Shown here in pieces: positions 44,501 to 52,595 of a stretch of DNA of 64,000 nt. This DNA comes from Thermohalobaculum sp039028795 (lineage in GTDB: Bacteria; Pseudomonadota; Alphaproteobacteria; Rhodobacterales; Rhodobacteraceae): the NCBI GenBank assembly GCA_039028795.1, contig JBCCHJ010000020.1, forward strand, positions 1 to 64,000. Direction: 5' to 3'. The position numbers were made by a program, and so were the translations under genes. Position 1 is the stretch's first letter. Each line of letters begins with the position of its first letter. Under the pieces are notes generated by a model, which searched no databases, had not been told where the DNA came from, and saw only the letters and a program-made list of their open reading frames with translations.

Positions 44501-45973
44501 ATGACCACACCATGTTCCGTTGATTTTCAGGACCAGTCATCTGCAGAGCTTGCCGATATATCGGGCACCGTGATTGTCTTTGCCGATGGCGAAGGAGATT
44601 TAGACGGCGCCGCGGCAGAGGTTGATCGATTGACCGGGGGAGCCTTGTCGCGCGTCGTTGGCGACTCAGGATACAAGGCCAGCCCGAAGAAACCGACAAA
44701 ACTGGCCTACCCGTCGGGAATGGCGGCAGAAACGGTTGTGCTGGCCTCCCTGGGCAAAGACCCCGATCGCGAGGCAGCACGTCTCTGCGGCGGCACAATA
44801 TCAGGCGGCGTAAAAGGTGAGGTGACTTTCTGCACGGCCGGGCTTGGCGAACTTAACCTGGTAGCCGAGATGATCTGCGCCGCGGTTCTGCGCCAGTACC
44901 GTTTCACGGACTACAAGAAGGACGCCGAGGATGACCAACCAGGCATTTCGTTGGTTGCGCTGTCCGATCAGCCGGAAGCATTGGCGGCGGCGTCGGCAGA
45001 TTTTGCCGCCTTGGCGGAAGGGATCTTCTTCACCCGCGATCTGGTAAACGAGCCCGCCAATACGCTGACGACAGATGAATTCGCTGCGCGTTTGGCCGCC
45101 ATGGGAGAGATGGGTCTGGACGTGGAAATTCTGGGCGAGCCAGAATTGGAAGAACTTGGCGCTGGGGCCTTGTTGGGTGTCGGATTGGGCTCGGACAACG
45201 AGACAAAGCTGGTTGTGATGAAATGGAACGGTGGCGGCGATGAAGCGCCGGTCGCATTGGTCGGCAAGGGCGTGATATTCGACACGGGCGGTATCTCGTT
45301 GAAGCCGTCCGGCGGCATGGAAGAGATGACAATGGATATGGGCGGCGCCGGCGTCGTATCTGGCGTAATGCGGACGCTCGCCTTGCGCAAGGCCAAGGCG
45401 AATGTCGTCGGCGTCGTCGGTTTGGTCGAAAACATGCCCGACGCCCGCGCCCAAAGACCGGGCGACATTGTGAAATCCATGAAGGGCGACACGATCGAGA
45501 TCATCAACACCGACGCAGAAGGCCGCTTGCTGCTGGCGGATGCGCTTTGGTACACGCAGGAAAAATACAAACCCTCCTGCGTTATCGACTTGGCCACCCT
45601 AACCGGTGCGATCATTGTCGCCCTTTCGAAGTCGACCGCGGGGCACTTCTGCAACGATGACGCGTTCGATGCTGAATATCAGGCAGCGTGTCGGGAGGCA
45701 GGGGATAAAACCTGGCGTATGCCGTTGGATCAGGCCTATCACGACCAGATCAAATCGACTTTTGCCGATGTGAAAAACACCGGTGGCCGGAACGGCGGGT
45801 CCTGTACGGCGGCAGCCTTCTTGGAGAAATTCATCCAGGACGACATGCCTTGGATCCATATCGACATCGCGGGCACCACGGTCACTGGGGCGCCCACGCA
45901 CCTGGCGCCAAAAGGTGCGACCGGATGGGGTGTCGCCGCACTGGATGAACTGGTGCGCAAGCGTGAGGCCTAG
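44501..45973 (+). CDS. pepA: Leucyl aminopeptidase (M17)
   Basis: 490 residues. The di-zinc M17 active site is visible as VGKGVIFDTGGISLKPSGGM and the signature NTDAEGRLLLADAL. It releases N-terminal amino acids from peptides, working as a hexamer in the cytoplasm. The start at 44501 is chosen for domain length; the frame is open from 44360. holC follows 11 nt downstream. Confidence 0.94.
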   Translation: MTTPCSVDFQDQSSAELADISGTVIVFADGEGDLDGAAAEVDRLTGGALSRVVGDSGYKASPKKPTKLAYPSGMAAETVVLASLGKDPDREAARLCGGTISGGVKGEVTFCTAGLGELNLVAEMICAAVLRQYRFTDYKKDAEDDQPGISLVALSDQPEALAAASADFAALAEGIFFTRDLVNEPANTLTTDEFAARLAAMGEMGLDVEILGEPELEELGAGALLGVGLGSDNETKLVVMKWNGGGDEAPVALVGKGVIFDTGGISLKPSGGMEEMTMDMGGAGVVSGVMRTLALRKAKANVVGVVGLVENMPDARAQRPGDIVKSMKGDTIEIINTDAEGRLLLADALWYTQEKYKPSCVIDLATLTGAIIVALSKSTAGHFCNDDAFDAEYQAACREAGDKTWRMPLDQAYHDQIKSTFADVKNTGGRNGGSCTAAAFLEKFIQDDMPWIHIDIAGTTVTGAPTHLAPKGATGWGVAALDELVRKREA

Positions 45974-45984
45974 TCGGCGTTTCC

Positions 45985-46452
45985 ATGGGTGAACTGCGGT
46001 TCTATCATCTCACGGAAGTACCGTTGGAGCGTGCGTTACCAGTAATGCTGGAGCGGACGTTAGAGCGCAATCAGCGCGCAGTGGTGCGTGGGGTCGAGCC
46101 GGAACGTCTGAGCTTTATCAACGGAAAGCTCTGGACCTACGGGGATGCCAGCTTCCTGCCTCACGGTATGGAGGGCGAGGACGACCCCGCGGATCAACCA
46201 GTTTGGTTGACCACTGCTGCCACAACGCCCAACGGTGCTAAAACGCTTTTTCTGATCGATGGCGCGGAGACGTCGGCTGACGAGATCGCAGCGATGGACG
46301 TCACAGCGCTGCTGTTTGATGGTCATGACCAGGCCGCGGTGGAGGTTGCACGAGAGCAGTGGAAAGCACTGACTGCTTCTGGTCAGAAGGCCGTTTATTG
46401 GGCGCAAGAGAGCGACGGCAGTTGGGCCAAGAAGGCGGAGTCTGGAGGGTAG
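45985..46452 (+). CDS. holC: DNA polymerase III chi subunit
   Basis: 155 residues. MGELRFYHLTEVPLERALPVMLERTLERNQRAVV and the WTYGDASFLPHGM segment match HolC, including the alphaproteobacterial form next to pepA. It links the clamp loader to single-stranded-DNA-binding protein at the replication fork. It is co-transcribed with pepA. Confidence 0.92.
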   Translation: MGELRFYHLTEVPLERALPVMLERTLERNQRAVVRGVEPERLSFINGKLWTYGDASFLPHGMEGEDDPADQPVWLTTAATTPNGAKTLFLIDGAETSADEIAAMDVTALLFDGHDQAAVEVAREQWKALTASGQKAVYWAQESDGSWAKKAESGG

Positions 46453-46708
46453 GTGCAGTCATCTTCGGCACGATCCCACGCCTACACTTGAATAGTAGGT
46501 TCGAAGGTTCGCCAATTGCAGTCACTGACGGTGGCATCACGATGACGACAGTGCGGGACTAAGCTGCCGTTGGCAAACGTGCACAGATTCCGCAGGTGCG
46601 TTCCCGTTTCCGGGCATTCGCGACATGTGCGAGATGGAGCAAACGGAGAAGGCCCGGTCGCGGACACTCCTACCGTTACCCGATGTGCGCTTCGGTTTGT
46701 ATGTTCTT

Positions 46709-47731
46709 TTATACCAGCCACCCAAAGACATAACCCGCGATGAGTGACCCCAGGATTGCGAGTAACAGATAAAGCAGGAACGGCTTCAGCTTAAGCACCG
46801 GGGCAATAGCCATCGCACCCCAAATGCTGACCACGCCGCCCGAGATCAAGAAAGCCATGGCTGCGCCCATGGACATGCCGTTGTCAATCAGTCCGCGCGT
46901 CAGGGGCAGTGCGGCGTAACCGTCGATATAAGCCGGAGCGCCAATAATCACCGCTGCAGGTACGGCCCACCATTGATCCTCGCCAACATAGGCTGCAAGC
47001 GCCCCTGGGGTCAGTGTGGCATTCAGAGCATACTCGGCAGCAAATGCCGGGATCAGGCAGACCAGAATGAGCCGCGTAGTTGCCCAGAATTGTTTACCGA
47101 AGGACCGGCGACGAGCCTCGGTTTGCCAAACCCATGGTTTGAAGGTTTGGCCTTCGCCGCATCGTGCAGCACTCAGTTGGCGCGTCAATCCGTTGTCGCG
47201 CAGCGCGTTCAAAGCCCAGGGCGCATTGGCGAACGAGCTGGTGATCGCGCCACCGAACAAACCCAGCCCGAACGCCGCGAAGGTTTTACCAATTGCAAAG
47301 CTCAGACCGAGGGTTGCTGCCGTTGTCGCGAGCATTGCCGGGTCCGTGATCGGGGACGAAAGCCAGAAAGCCATGATGGGCGCCAGCGGTACGCCCGCCG
47401 CCAACAGTCCAGTCATCAAGGGCAGAACGGTCACCCCACAAACTGGCGTGACGGCCCCGATCAAAGATGCGGCGACCACCGTCCGGAACGTCCTTCCCTC
47501 AAACGCGCCAGCGATGTGCGTATCTGCTCCGCTGGCAATAATCCACGCCGCAAGAAGAATGCCAGGAATAACGATAGGGGCGACGGCGACCAAACCCAGC
47601 AGGACGAACTTGGCAGCGTTTGCAGTGTGTTCCGGCCAAGCAAGGCCGATGCCTATCATAAGGAGAAGGCATGCGACCCATAGCAAGGGTTTCTTGTTTG
47701 GCTGGTGGCGGGCAATGGCTTGATCGGACAT
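46709..47731 (-). CDS. YraQ-family (DUF318-like) permease
   Basis: 340 residues, about eight to ten transmembrane helices. Two similar halves each carry a Pro/Gly-rich loop: GAVTPVCGVTVLPLMTGLLAAGVPLAPIMAFWLSSPITDP, and GAPAYIDGYAALPLTRGLI with the helix after it. The C-x-V-T motif near a TPVC loop is found in family members linked to metal or metalloid export. Substrate unknown. It is divergent from the LysR gene at 47817, a likely regulator. Confidence 0.82.
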   Translation of the reverse strand: MSDQAIARHQPNKKPLLWVACLLLMIGIGLAWPEHTANAAKFVLLGLVAVAPIVIPGILLAAWIIASGADTHIAGAFEGRTFRTVVAASLIGAVTPVCGVTVLPLMTGLLAAGVPLAPIMAFWLSSPITDPAMLATTAATLGLSFAIGKTFAAFGLGLFGGAITSSFANAPWALNALRDNGLTRQLSAARCGEGQTFKPWVWQTEARRRSFGKQFWATTRLILVCLIPAFAAEYALNATLTPGALAAYVGEDQWWAVPAAVIIGAPAYIDGYAALPLTRGLIDNGMSMGAAMAFLISGGVVSIWGAMAIAPVLKLKPFLLYLLLAILGSLIAGYVFGWLV

Positions 47732-47777
47732 CGGATGCTCCTCTGAGCTTGAAAAATAATGGCCAGCACAACATATG

Positions 47778-47794
47778 TGAAACGAATAGTTTCA
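47778..47794. promoter_or_regulatory. Candidate LysR operator between permease and regulator
   Basis: TGAAAC-GAATA-GTTTCA is a perfect 6-bp inverted repeat in the 85-nt divergent spacer. This is where LysR proteins usually bind to control both themselves and the divergent target. Confidence 0.5.
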
Positions 47795-47816
47795 ATACTA
47801 GATATTGGAAAAACAG

Positions 47817-48674
47817 ATGGATGGCCTAGACAGCGATCTGCTGCGCACGTTCGTCGCCGTTGCTGAGGCGGGAAGCGTCACGGACGGCGCGGCGCGCATT
47901 TACCGTTCCCAATCCGCTACCAGTCTTCAGATCAAACGCCTGGAAACCATCCTTGGCCAACCAGTTTTCGAGCGGCACGGGCGCGGCGTCGTTCTGAGCG
48001 ACACTGGGCGTAGGCTGCTGCCCGTTGCTCATGATGTGACAGCGCGCCTCGATGCGGCGCTTCAGGAGATCTCGCAAAACAGTGTGACGGGCAAGCTACG
48101 CGTGGGTGTTCCCGACGATTACGGACGATCAAAGCTGGCGGGCATTATCGCGACGTTCACACGTCACCATCCAAAGGTCGAACTTGATGTGACTTGTGCT
48201 CTGAGCACCGAATTCCCCGATGCGATCGAAAAAGGAACGCTGGACCTTGCGATTTATGAGGTGGAACGTCCGAGTAAGCATGAAGAACTGCTGACGGAAG
48301 ACCCGACGTGTTGGGTATCGTCAGCGCATCGAAACTTCCCAACCGATGAACCTTTGCCGGTGGCTTTGTTCGATCAGGCTTGCTGGTGGCGTGACGCTGC
48401 AATCGCTTCCTTGAAATCCCGCGGAAAGCCACACCGCATCGTCTTTTCGAGCCAAAGCGTCTCTGGCGTGATAGCAGCGGTTGAAGCCGGGGTCGCAATC
48501 GGTCTGCTAGGCCGCTCGTCGCTTCACTCTGGGCTTTCGGTTGTCAACGAGACGCTGGGATTTGGAAGTACACCTGCCTCCAGGCTGGTAATGGCAGCAA
48601 GTGGTTCACAGGCAGCCGGGCCTCGGGACGCGATGAAAGCAGCTATCCGTGCTGCGTTTCTGGCCAAGGTATAG
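47817..48674 (+). CDS. LysR-family transcriptional regulator
   Basis: 285 residues. The DNA-binding domain is LLRTFVAVAEAGSVTDGAARIYRSQSATSLQIKRLE, with a typical LysR substrate-binding domain after it. The ATG at 47817 has GGAA about 6 nt upstream; the frame reaches a TTG at 47805. It lies divergent from the YraQ-type permease with a palindrome between them, so it probably regulates that gene. Confidence 0.87.
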   Translation: MDGLDSDLLRTFVAVAEAGSVTDGAARIYRSQSATSLQIKRLETILGQPVFERHGRGVVLSDTGRRLLPVAHDVTARLDAALQEISQNSVTGKLRVGVPDDYGRSKLAGIIATFTRHHPKVELDVTCALSTEFPDAIEKGTLDLAIYEVERPSKHEELLTEDPTCWVSSAHRNFPTDEPLPVALFDQACWWRDAAIASLKSRGKPHRIVFSSQSVSGVIAAVEAGVAIGLLGRSSLHSGLSVVNETLGFGSTPASRLVMAASGSQAAGPRDAMKAAIRAAFLAKV

Positions 48675-48834
48675 AGCAGCTGTTCGGTCGGTCGCAGTGA
48701 ATGTGCAGATTGGGCCCAAATCGGACTTTCGCTGTGTTTTCTATCTATGGTTCTTGACTGAGCTAGGCGACTGGTGCGCTTCTGGATTCCGAGGGTGATG
48801 AAAGTCAATGCACCAGCCCGACGTAGTGTTTTCG

Positions 48835-50430
48835 TTACCCTGATGTTTGTACACCCGCCCAATCCAAGCCGAACCGGTCCAGATATTTCCGCAACCGGTC
48901 GCTATCATTGGTGCTGGCGCGGCGGCGGCGCGAGGCCTGGAACAGGCGCCGTCCGGCTTCGGCCATGGTCGGGGACTGGCGGCAGACCTGGATCACCTGG
49001 GCCAGTTGTGGCCGGTCGAAAAGATCGATCTCTTCAATCTGATCGGGCGTCAACAGCCCGTGCAGATCCGGCAAAGGGCCCGGACCCGGCGTGTGCCAGC
49101 GGGTCTTTAGGGTGGCGATCTCACCATCCACCAGGTCGGTCGTGATACGGCCCTGGGGCGCCAGGGTTGCCATGCGGGTCGCCGCAGCGGCCAGATCGCG
49201 GAAGTTGCCGGACCAAGGCGTATCGGCCCGGTTGGCGAAGGCCAGGAAGCGGTCCTCTGCTTCGCGATTGATCGTCACCCGCTGGCCGGTCTGATCGGCA
49301 TAGCGGGCCAATTCATAGGCCAAGTTGGGCGCGATATCCTCGCGCCGGTCCGCAAGCCCCGGCAACCGGAAGGTCCAGAGATCCAGCCGCGCCAACAGGT
49401 CCTCGCGAAACGCGCCTTCGGCCACGCGTGCGGCCAGGTCCCGGTTGGTCCCGGCGATCAGCACGAAATCCGATGTCTGTTCCCGGTCCGCGCCCATGGG
49501 CAGGAACCGACCTTCCTCGATCGCGCGCAGCATCATCGCCTGTTCGTCCAGGCCAAGCTCGCCGATCTCGTCCAGGAACAGCATGCCCTGGTCCGCGCCC
49601 TTCAGCAGACCCGCGCGGTCCTGGGTTGCCCCGGTGAAGGCACCCTTGGCGTAGCCGAAAAGCGCCGACATGGCCTGATCGCCGCGCAGGGTGGCGCAAT
49701 TCACCTCGACAAACGGGCCGTCGATCAGGTGCCTCGCATGGCGAAGTTCATAGATCCGCCGGGCCAGTTGCGTCTTGCCCGCCCCGGTTGGCCCGGTCAG
49801 CAGGATCGGTGCGCGCGACCGCAATGCCACCGTCTCGATCCGGTCGATCATATCGTTGAAGGCCTGGTTGCGCGTCTCGATCCCAGATTTCAGGAAATCG
49901 GTGCCCTCCGCCCGCTCTGCCGCGAACCGGGTCGCAATGGTGTCATAGCGCGACAGATCCAGATCGATCACCGAGTAAGACCCCGGGTCACCGTCCCGCC
50001 AGCGCCGGGGCGGCGCGATCTGCAGCAGCCGCCCGGGCAGGTACCGCGCCTCGGTCAGCAGGAACAGGCAGATCTGCGCGACATGGGTCCCGGTGGTGAT
50101 CTGGATCAGATAATCCTGCGCATCCGGGTCGAAGTCAAAAGCCCTGGCGAATTCATAAAGTGCCTCGTAGACGGTGGAAAAATCCCAGGGATCCTCCAGG
50201 TCCATCCGGTGCGGTGTGACCCGGGTTTCCGGCGAGATATGACCAATATCCCGGATCACGCGGTCGGCCAGACCGCTGTTCTTTTCATCGTGGAACAACA
50301 CCAGATTATCGATCAGCAGATCCTCATGCTGGCACATCGCGACATTGGGGCGCCAACGGCTCCAGCGGTCCGGGCCGGAATGGGCATCCAGCGTGGTGCC
50401 CAGGAAAGCGATAACGGTGATCGGCTTCAT
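48835..50430 (-). CDS. rtcR: RtcR: CARF-domain sigma-54-dependent activator of RNA repair
   Basis: 531 residues, matching the about 530 of E. coli RtcR. Residues 1-180 are the CARF-type sensor (TVIAFLGTTLD, then DYLIQITTGTHVAQI). The AAA+ domain has Walker A GPTGAGKT (213-220), the sigma-54-contacting GAFTGA loop (263-268) and Walker B GMLFLDE. The C-terminus (RPQLAQVIQVCRQSPTMAEAGRRLFQ) is the DNA-binding helix-turn-helix. In enterobacteria RtcR responds to RNA fragments from damaged tRNA and activates an RNA repair operon from a sigma-54 promoter. Here it is divergent from rsr, whose upstream region has such a promoter. Confidence 0.95.
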   Translation of the reverse strand: MKPITVIAFLGTTLDAHSGPDRWSRWRPNVAMCQHEDLLIDNLVLFHDEKNSGLADRVIRDIGHISPETRVTPHRMDLEDPWDFSTVYEALYEFARAFDFDPDAQDYLIQITTGTHVAQICLFLLTEARYLPGRLLQIAPPRRWRDGDPGSYSVIDLDLSRYDTIATRFAAERAEGTDFLKSGIETRNQAFNDMIDRIETVALRSRAPILLTGPTGAGKTQLARRIYELRHARHLIDGPFVEVNCATLRGDQAMSALFGYAKGAFTGATQDRAGLLKGADQGMLFLDEIGELGLDEQAMMLRAIEEGRFLPMGADREQTSDFVLIAGTNRDLAARVAEGAFREDLLARLDLWTFRLPGLADRREDIAPNLAYELARYADQTGQRVTINREAEDRFLAFANRADTPWSGNFRDLAAAATRMATLAPQGRITTDLVDGEIATLKTRWHTPGPGPLPDLHGLLTPDQIEEIDLFDRPQLAQVIQVCRQSPTMAEAGRRLFQASRRRRASTNDSDRLRKYLDRFGLDWAGVQTSG

Positions 50431-50579
50431 GATCAGATATTTTCATATATAAACTTATATTGAAAGATATTATTGAACTGATCTCGCAACCCATGGATTT
50501 ATGCCAAGACCATCTTGAAATTTTTCTTTTCCATATAACTCAATAGCTTAGGAATTTTCTGCGCGCTCTCTCACCAAAC
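50431..50579. promoter_or_regulatory. AT-rich divergent regulatory region with imperfect inverted repeat
   Basis: This 149-nt spacer is far more AT-rich than the flanking genes. ATATTTTCATATATAA at about 50438-50453 is matched by ATATCTTTCAATATAA on the other strand at about 50455-50471, identical at 12 of 16 positions. A further TTTTCCATATAA stands at about 50527-50538. Such elements upstream of a sigma-54 promoter are where RtcR would be expected to bind as an enhancer protein, and the rtcR promoter must also be here. Binding is inferred. Confidence 0.5.
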
Positions 50580-50595
50580 TGGCACGTCTTTCGCA
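50580..50595 (+). promoter_or_regulatory. Sigma-54 (-24/-12) promoter for the RNA repair operon
   Basis: TGGCAC-GTCTT-TCGCA matches the consensus TGGCAC-N5-TTGCA at all but one of 11 defined positions. The invariant GG and GC are separated by exactly 10 nt. It lies 83 nt before the rsr ATG, on the same strand, facing away from the gene of its expected activator, RtcR. Confidence 0.85.
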
Positions 50596-50625
50596 AAGAC
50601 ACGGGCAAGACGCCCAGGACGGCGC

Positions 50626-50653
50626 CGGGGCCGGTCAATGGGGACCGGCCCTG
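50626..50653 (+). promoter_or_regulatory. Leader hairpin upstream of rsr
   Basis: GGGCCGGTC (50628-50636) and GACCGGCCC (50643-50651) pair perfectly, extended by a G-U and a C-G pair to 11 bp, with an AATGGG loop. It lies between the sigma-54 promoter and the AAGGGAG ribosome site, so it is in the leader RNA. It could affect stability or translation, or bind the Ro protein itself. Confidence 0.6.
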
Positions 50654-50677
50654 ACAAATCCAAAAGGGAGTTGGACG

Positions 50678-52225
50678 ATGGCCAACAAGTACCTTTTCGC
50701 AAGCGGCCGCTTGGCACGCGCAGACACCCAGAACCACGCCGGTGGGGCTGCTTATCGCCGTTCGGACGAGCAGGCTTTGGCACAGCTCGCTGTCACCGGT
50801 TCGCTGGCCCAGACCTACTACATGGATGCCGAAGGTCAGCTGAACGAACTGATCGAGCTGGCCCAAAAGGTCGACACCGCGTTTCTGGCCAAGACGGCGA
50901 TCTATGCCCGCCAGCATGGTCACATGAAGGATGCGCCTGCGGTTCTGTTGGCGGCGCTGTCTTTCCTGGATGCGGTACGGTTCCGTCAGGCCTTTGGCCG
51001 CGTGGTCGACAACGGCAAGATGCTGCGCACCTTCGTGCAGATCATGCGTTCGGGCGCGGTGGGCCGTAAGTCGCTGGGTTCCGGCCCGAAGCGGATGGTC
51101 CAGAACTGGCTGAATGCAGCCTCGGACAAGGCGCTTCTGGCGGCCAATATCGGTCAGGACCCGTCGCTGGCGGATGTGATCAAGATGGTCCACCCGAAGG
51201 CGGATACGGCGGCGCGGAATGCGCTGTTCGCCTGGGTGATCGGCCGTCCTGTGGACGCGGCGGACCTGCCGGTCCAGTTGCAGAAGTACCTGGCCTTCAA
51301 GGCAGGCGCAAAGGATCTGCCGGATGTGCCGTTCCAGATGCTGGCTTCGTTGCCGCTGACGGCGGACCACTGGGCGGGCATCGCCCGTCAGGCCGGTTGG
51401 CACATGGTGCGCATGAACCTGAATACGTTCCTGCGCCACGGTGTGTTCGATCTGCCGGGCATGGCGGACACGGTCGCTGATCGTCTGCGTGATACGAAGG
51501 CCATCCAGAAGGCACGGGTGTTCCCGTACCAGCTGCTGGCCGCCTATCTGCACGCGGATTCGGCCCTGCCGGGCCAGGTGCGCGAGGCACTACAGGACGC
51601 CATGGAAGTGGCGACCCGCAATGTGCCGCGGCTGCGCGGTGTGACGGCGATCTGTCCGGACGTGTCCGGGTCGATGTCCTGGGCCGTGACGGGTGCCCGC
51701 AAGGGTGCGACGTCCAAGGTCCGCTGCATCGATGTGGCCGGTCTGATGGCGGCGACGTTGCTGCGTCAGAACCGCCAGGCCTTTGTGCTGCCGTTCGAGC
51801 ATGATGTGGTCGATGTAGGGTTGAACCCGCGCGACACGGTCATGACGAACGCCAAGCGTCTGGCGGCTGTGGGTGGCGGCGGGACGGCCTGTTCGGCCCC
51901 GCTGGAACACTTGGTGGCCAAGCGCGCCCGAGTGGATACGGTGATCCTAATCTCGGACAACGAGTCCTGGGCAGATCGCCGCTATGGCTGGGGCCGTGGG
52001 ACGCCGCTGATGAAGGCATGGGGTCTTGTGAAAAAGCGCAACCCGAAGGCCAAGCTGGTGTGCCTGGACCTGACGCCGAACGTGACGACGCCTGCGATTG
52101 AACGTGCGGATGTGCTGAACATCGGAGGTTTTTCGGACCGAGTGTTCGATCTGATCGCTGATTTCGCAAACGGTCACCTGCGCCCTGACCACTGGACCGG
52201 CCAGATCGAGAAGATCGAGCTTTGA
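50678..52225 (+). CDS. rsr: Ro60/Rsr TROVE-domain RNA-binding protein
   Basis: 515 residues, close to the about 530 of Deinococcus Rsr. The helical-repeat TROVE ring occupies residues 1 to about 315 (for example AKTAIYARQHGHMKDAPAVLL and AFGRVVDNGKMLRTF). A C-terminal von Willebrand A domain follows with the MIDAS sequence DVSGS (328-332), the GGGTACS loop and ISDNES. Ro60 proteins form a ring that binds Y RNAs on the outside and 3' ends of structured or misfolded RNAs in the hole; bacterial Rsr can tether an exonuclease. Four Y-RNA-like units directly follow the gene. The ribosome site is AGGGAG. Confidence 0.95.
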   Translation: MANKYLFASGRLARADTQNHAGGAAYRRSDEQALAQLAVTGSLAQTYYMDAEGQLNELIELAQKVDTAFLAKTAIYARQHGHMKDAPAVLLAALSFLDAVRFRQAFGRVVDNGKMLRTFVQIMRSGAVGRKSLGSGPKRMVQNWLNAASDKALLAANIGQDPSLADVIKMVHPKADTAARNALFAWVIGRPVDAADLPVQLQKYLAFKAGAKDLPDVPFQMLASLPLTADHWAGIARQAGWHMVRMNLNTFLRHGVFDLPGMADTVADRLRDTKAIQKARVFPYQLLAAYLHADSALPGQVREALQDAMEVATRNVPRLRGVTAICPDVSGSMSWAVTGARKGATSKVRCIDVAGLMAATLLRQNRQAFVLPFEHDVVDVGLNPRDTVMTNAKRLAAVGGGGTACSAPLEHLVAKRARVDTVILISDNESWADRRYGWGRGTPLMKAWGLVKKRNPKAKLVCLDLTPNVTTPAIERADVLNIGGFSDRVFDLIADFANGHLRPDHWTGQIEKIEL

Positions 52226-52229
52226 AATC

Positions 52230-52256
52230 GTAGGGTGGGGTTGAGCCCCGCCCTAC
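52230..52256 (+). repeat. GTAGGGTGGG palindrome, copy C (post-rsr hairpin)
   Basis: GTAGGGTGGGG pairs with CCCCGCCCTAC over a TTGAG loop (11 bp, one G-U). It begins 5 nt after the rsr stop. It shares its left arm with copies at 15667 and 16010. Between rsr and the ncRNA array it could protect the rsr mRNA 3' end or mark where the polycistronic RNA is cut. No U-tract follows. Confidence 0.75.
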
Positions 52257-52277
52257 ACTGAACAGGAGAACGAATTC

Positions 52278-52346
52278 CGGGGGAATGCCGGGTGCGACTA
52301 CATATCCAAACCATGTGACCGTCGCATTCAGAAGCCTTGTCCCCCG
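52278..52346 (+). ncRNA. Y-RNA-like unit 1 (hairpin type)
   Basis: Terminal stem CGGGGGA (52278-52284) with TCCCCCG (52340-52346). Inner stem TGCGAC (52293-52298) with GTCGCA (52321-52326), then a short ACAT/ATGT top stem. It contains the boxes shared by all four units: GAATGCC (52283), ACTACAT (52297) and TTGTC (52337). There is no tRNA-like part. A paired end, conserved single-stranded-like box, inner stem and variable head is the general plan of a Ro-bound Y RNA. Boundaries are approximate. Confidence 0.75.
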
Positions 52347-52359
52347 AACCCGAAAAATC

Positions 52360-52487
52360 GCGGCGAATGCCGGTGGGAACTACATTGGTAATGTGCGGGT
52401 CGCAGGTTCGAATCCTGCCTGGGCCGAGATGATCGGTCCGGTAGCTCAGTGGTAGAGCAGCAATGTTCCCCCAATTTTTGTCGTCGC
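52360..52487 (+). ncRNA. Y-RNA-like unit 2 with permuted tRNA-like domain (YrlA type)
   Basis: Terminal stem GCGGCGA/TCGTCGC, then GGGAA/TTCCC, a CTA bulge, and CATTG/CAATG (52383-52387 with 52461-52465). The head holds a tRNA in permuted order. The T-arm is GCAGG-TTCGAAT-CCTGC (52402-52418) and the acceptor 3' strand is CTGGGCC (52419-52425). A 9-nt linker leads to the acceptor 5' strand GGTCCGG (52435-52441), then T-A (positions 8-9) and the D-arm GCTC-AGTGGTA-GAGC (52444-52458). The acceptor strands pair over 7 bp with two G-U. The Ro-binding stem replaces the anticodon arm. Enterobacterial YrlA has this kind of tRNA mimicry. Confidence 0.88.
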
Positions 52488-52499
52488 ACCTGAAACAAC

Positions 52500-52586
52500 G
52501 CGGGCGAATGCCTGTGGGACTACATCGCTAAACCTCGATCCGGACGTTGAAACCGTCCGGCTGTCCCACGCGCCCTTGTCGCCCGC
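52500..52586 (+). ncRNA. Y-RNA-like unit 3 (two-hairpin type)
   Basis: Terminal stem GCGGGCGA (52500-52507) with TCGCCCGC (52579-52586), 8 perfect pairs. Inner stem GTGGGAC (52514-52520) with GTCCCAC (52563-52569), 7 perfect pairs. A closed hairpin CCGGACG-TTGAAAC-CGTCCGG sits inside at 52540-52560. Boxes GAATGCC (52506), ACTACAT (52519) and TTGTC (52576) are present. No tRNA-like domain, so it alternates with units 2 and 4. Confidence 0.78.
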
Positions 52587-52595
52587 ACCGAAAAC

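Noticed and set aside
48835..50430. CARF domain as evidence for a type III CRISPR accessory system
   Set aside because: The domain is fused to a sigma-54 AAA+ activator and divergent from rsr, the RtcR arrangement. No Cas10 or CRISPR repeats are in the window.
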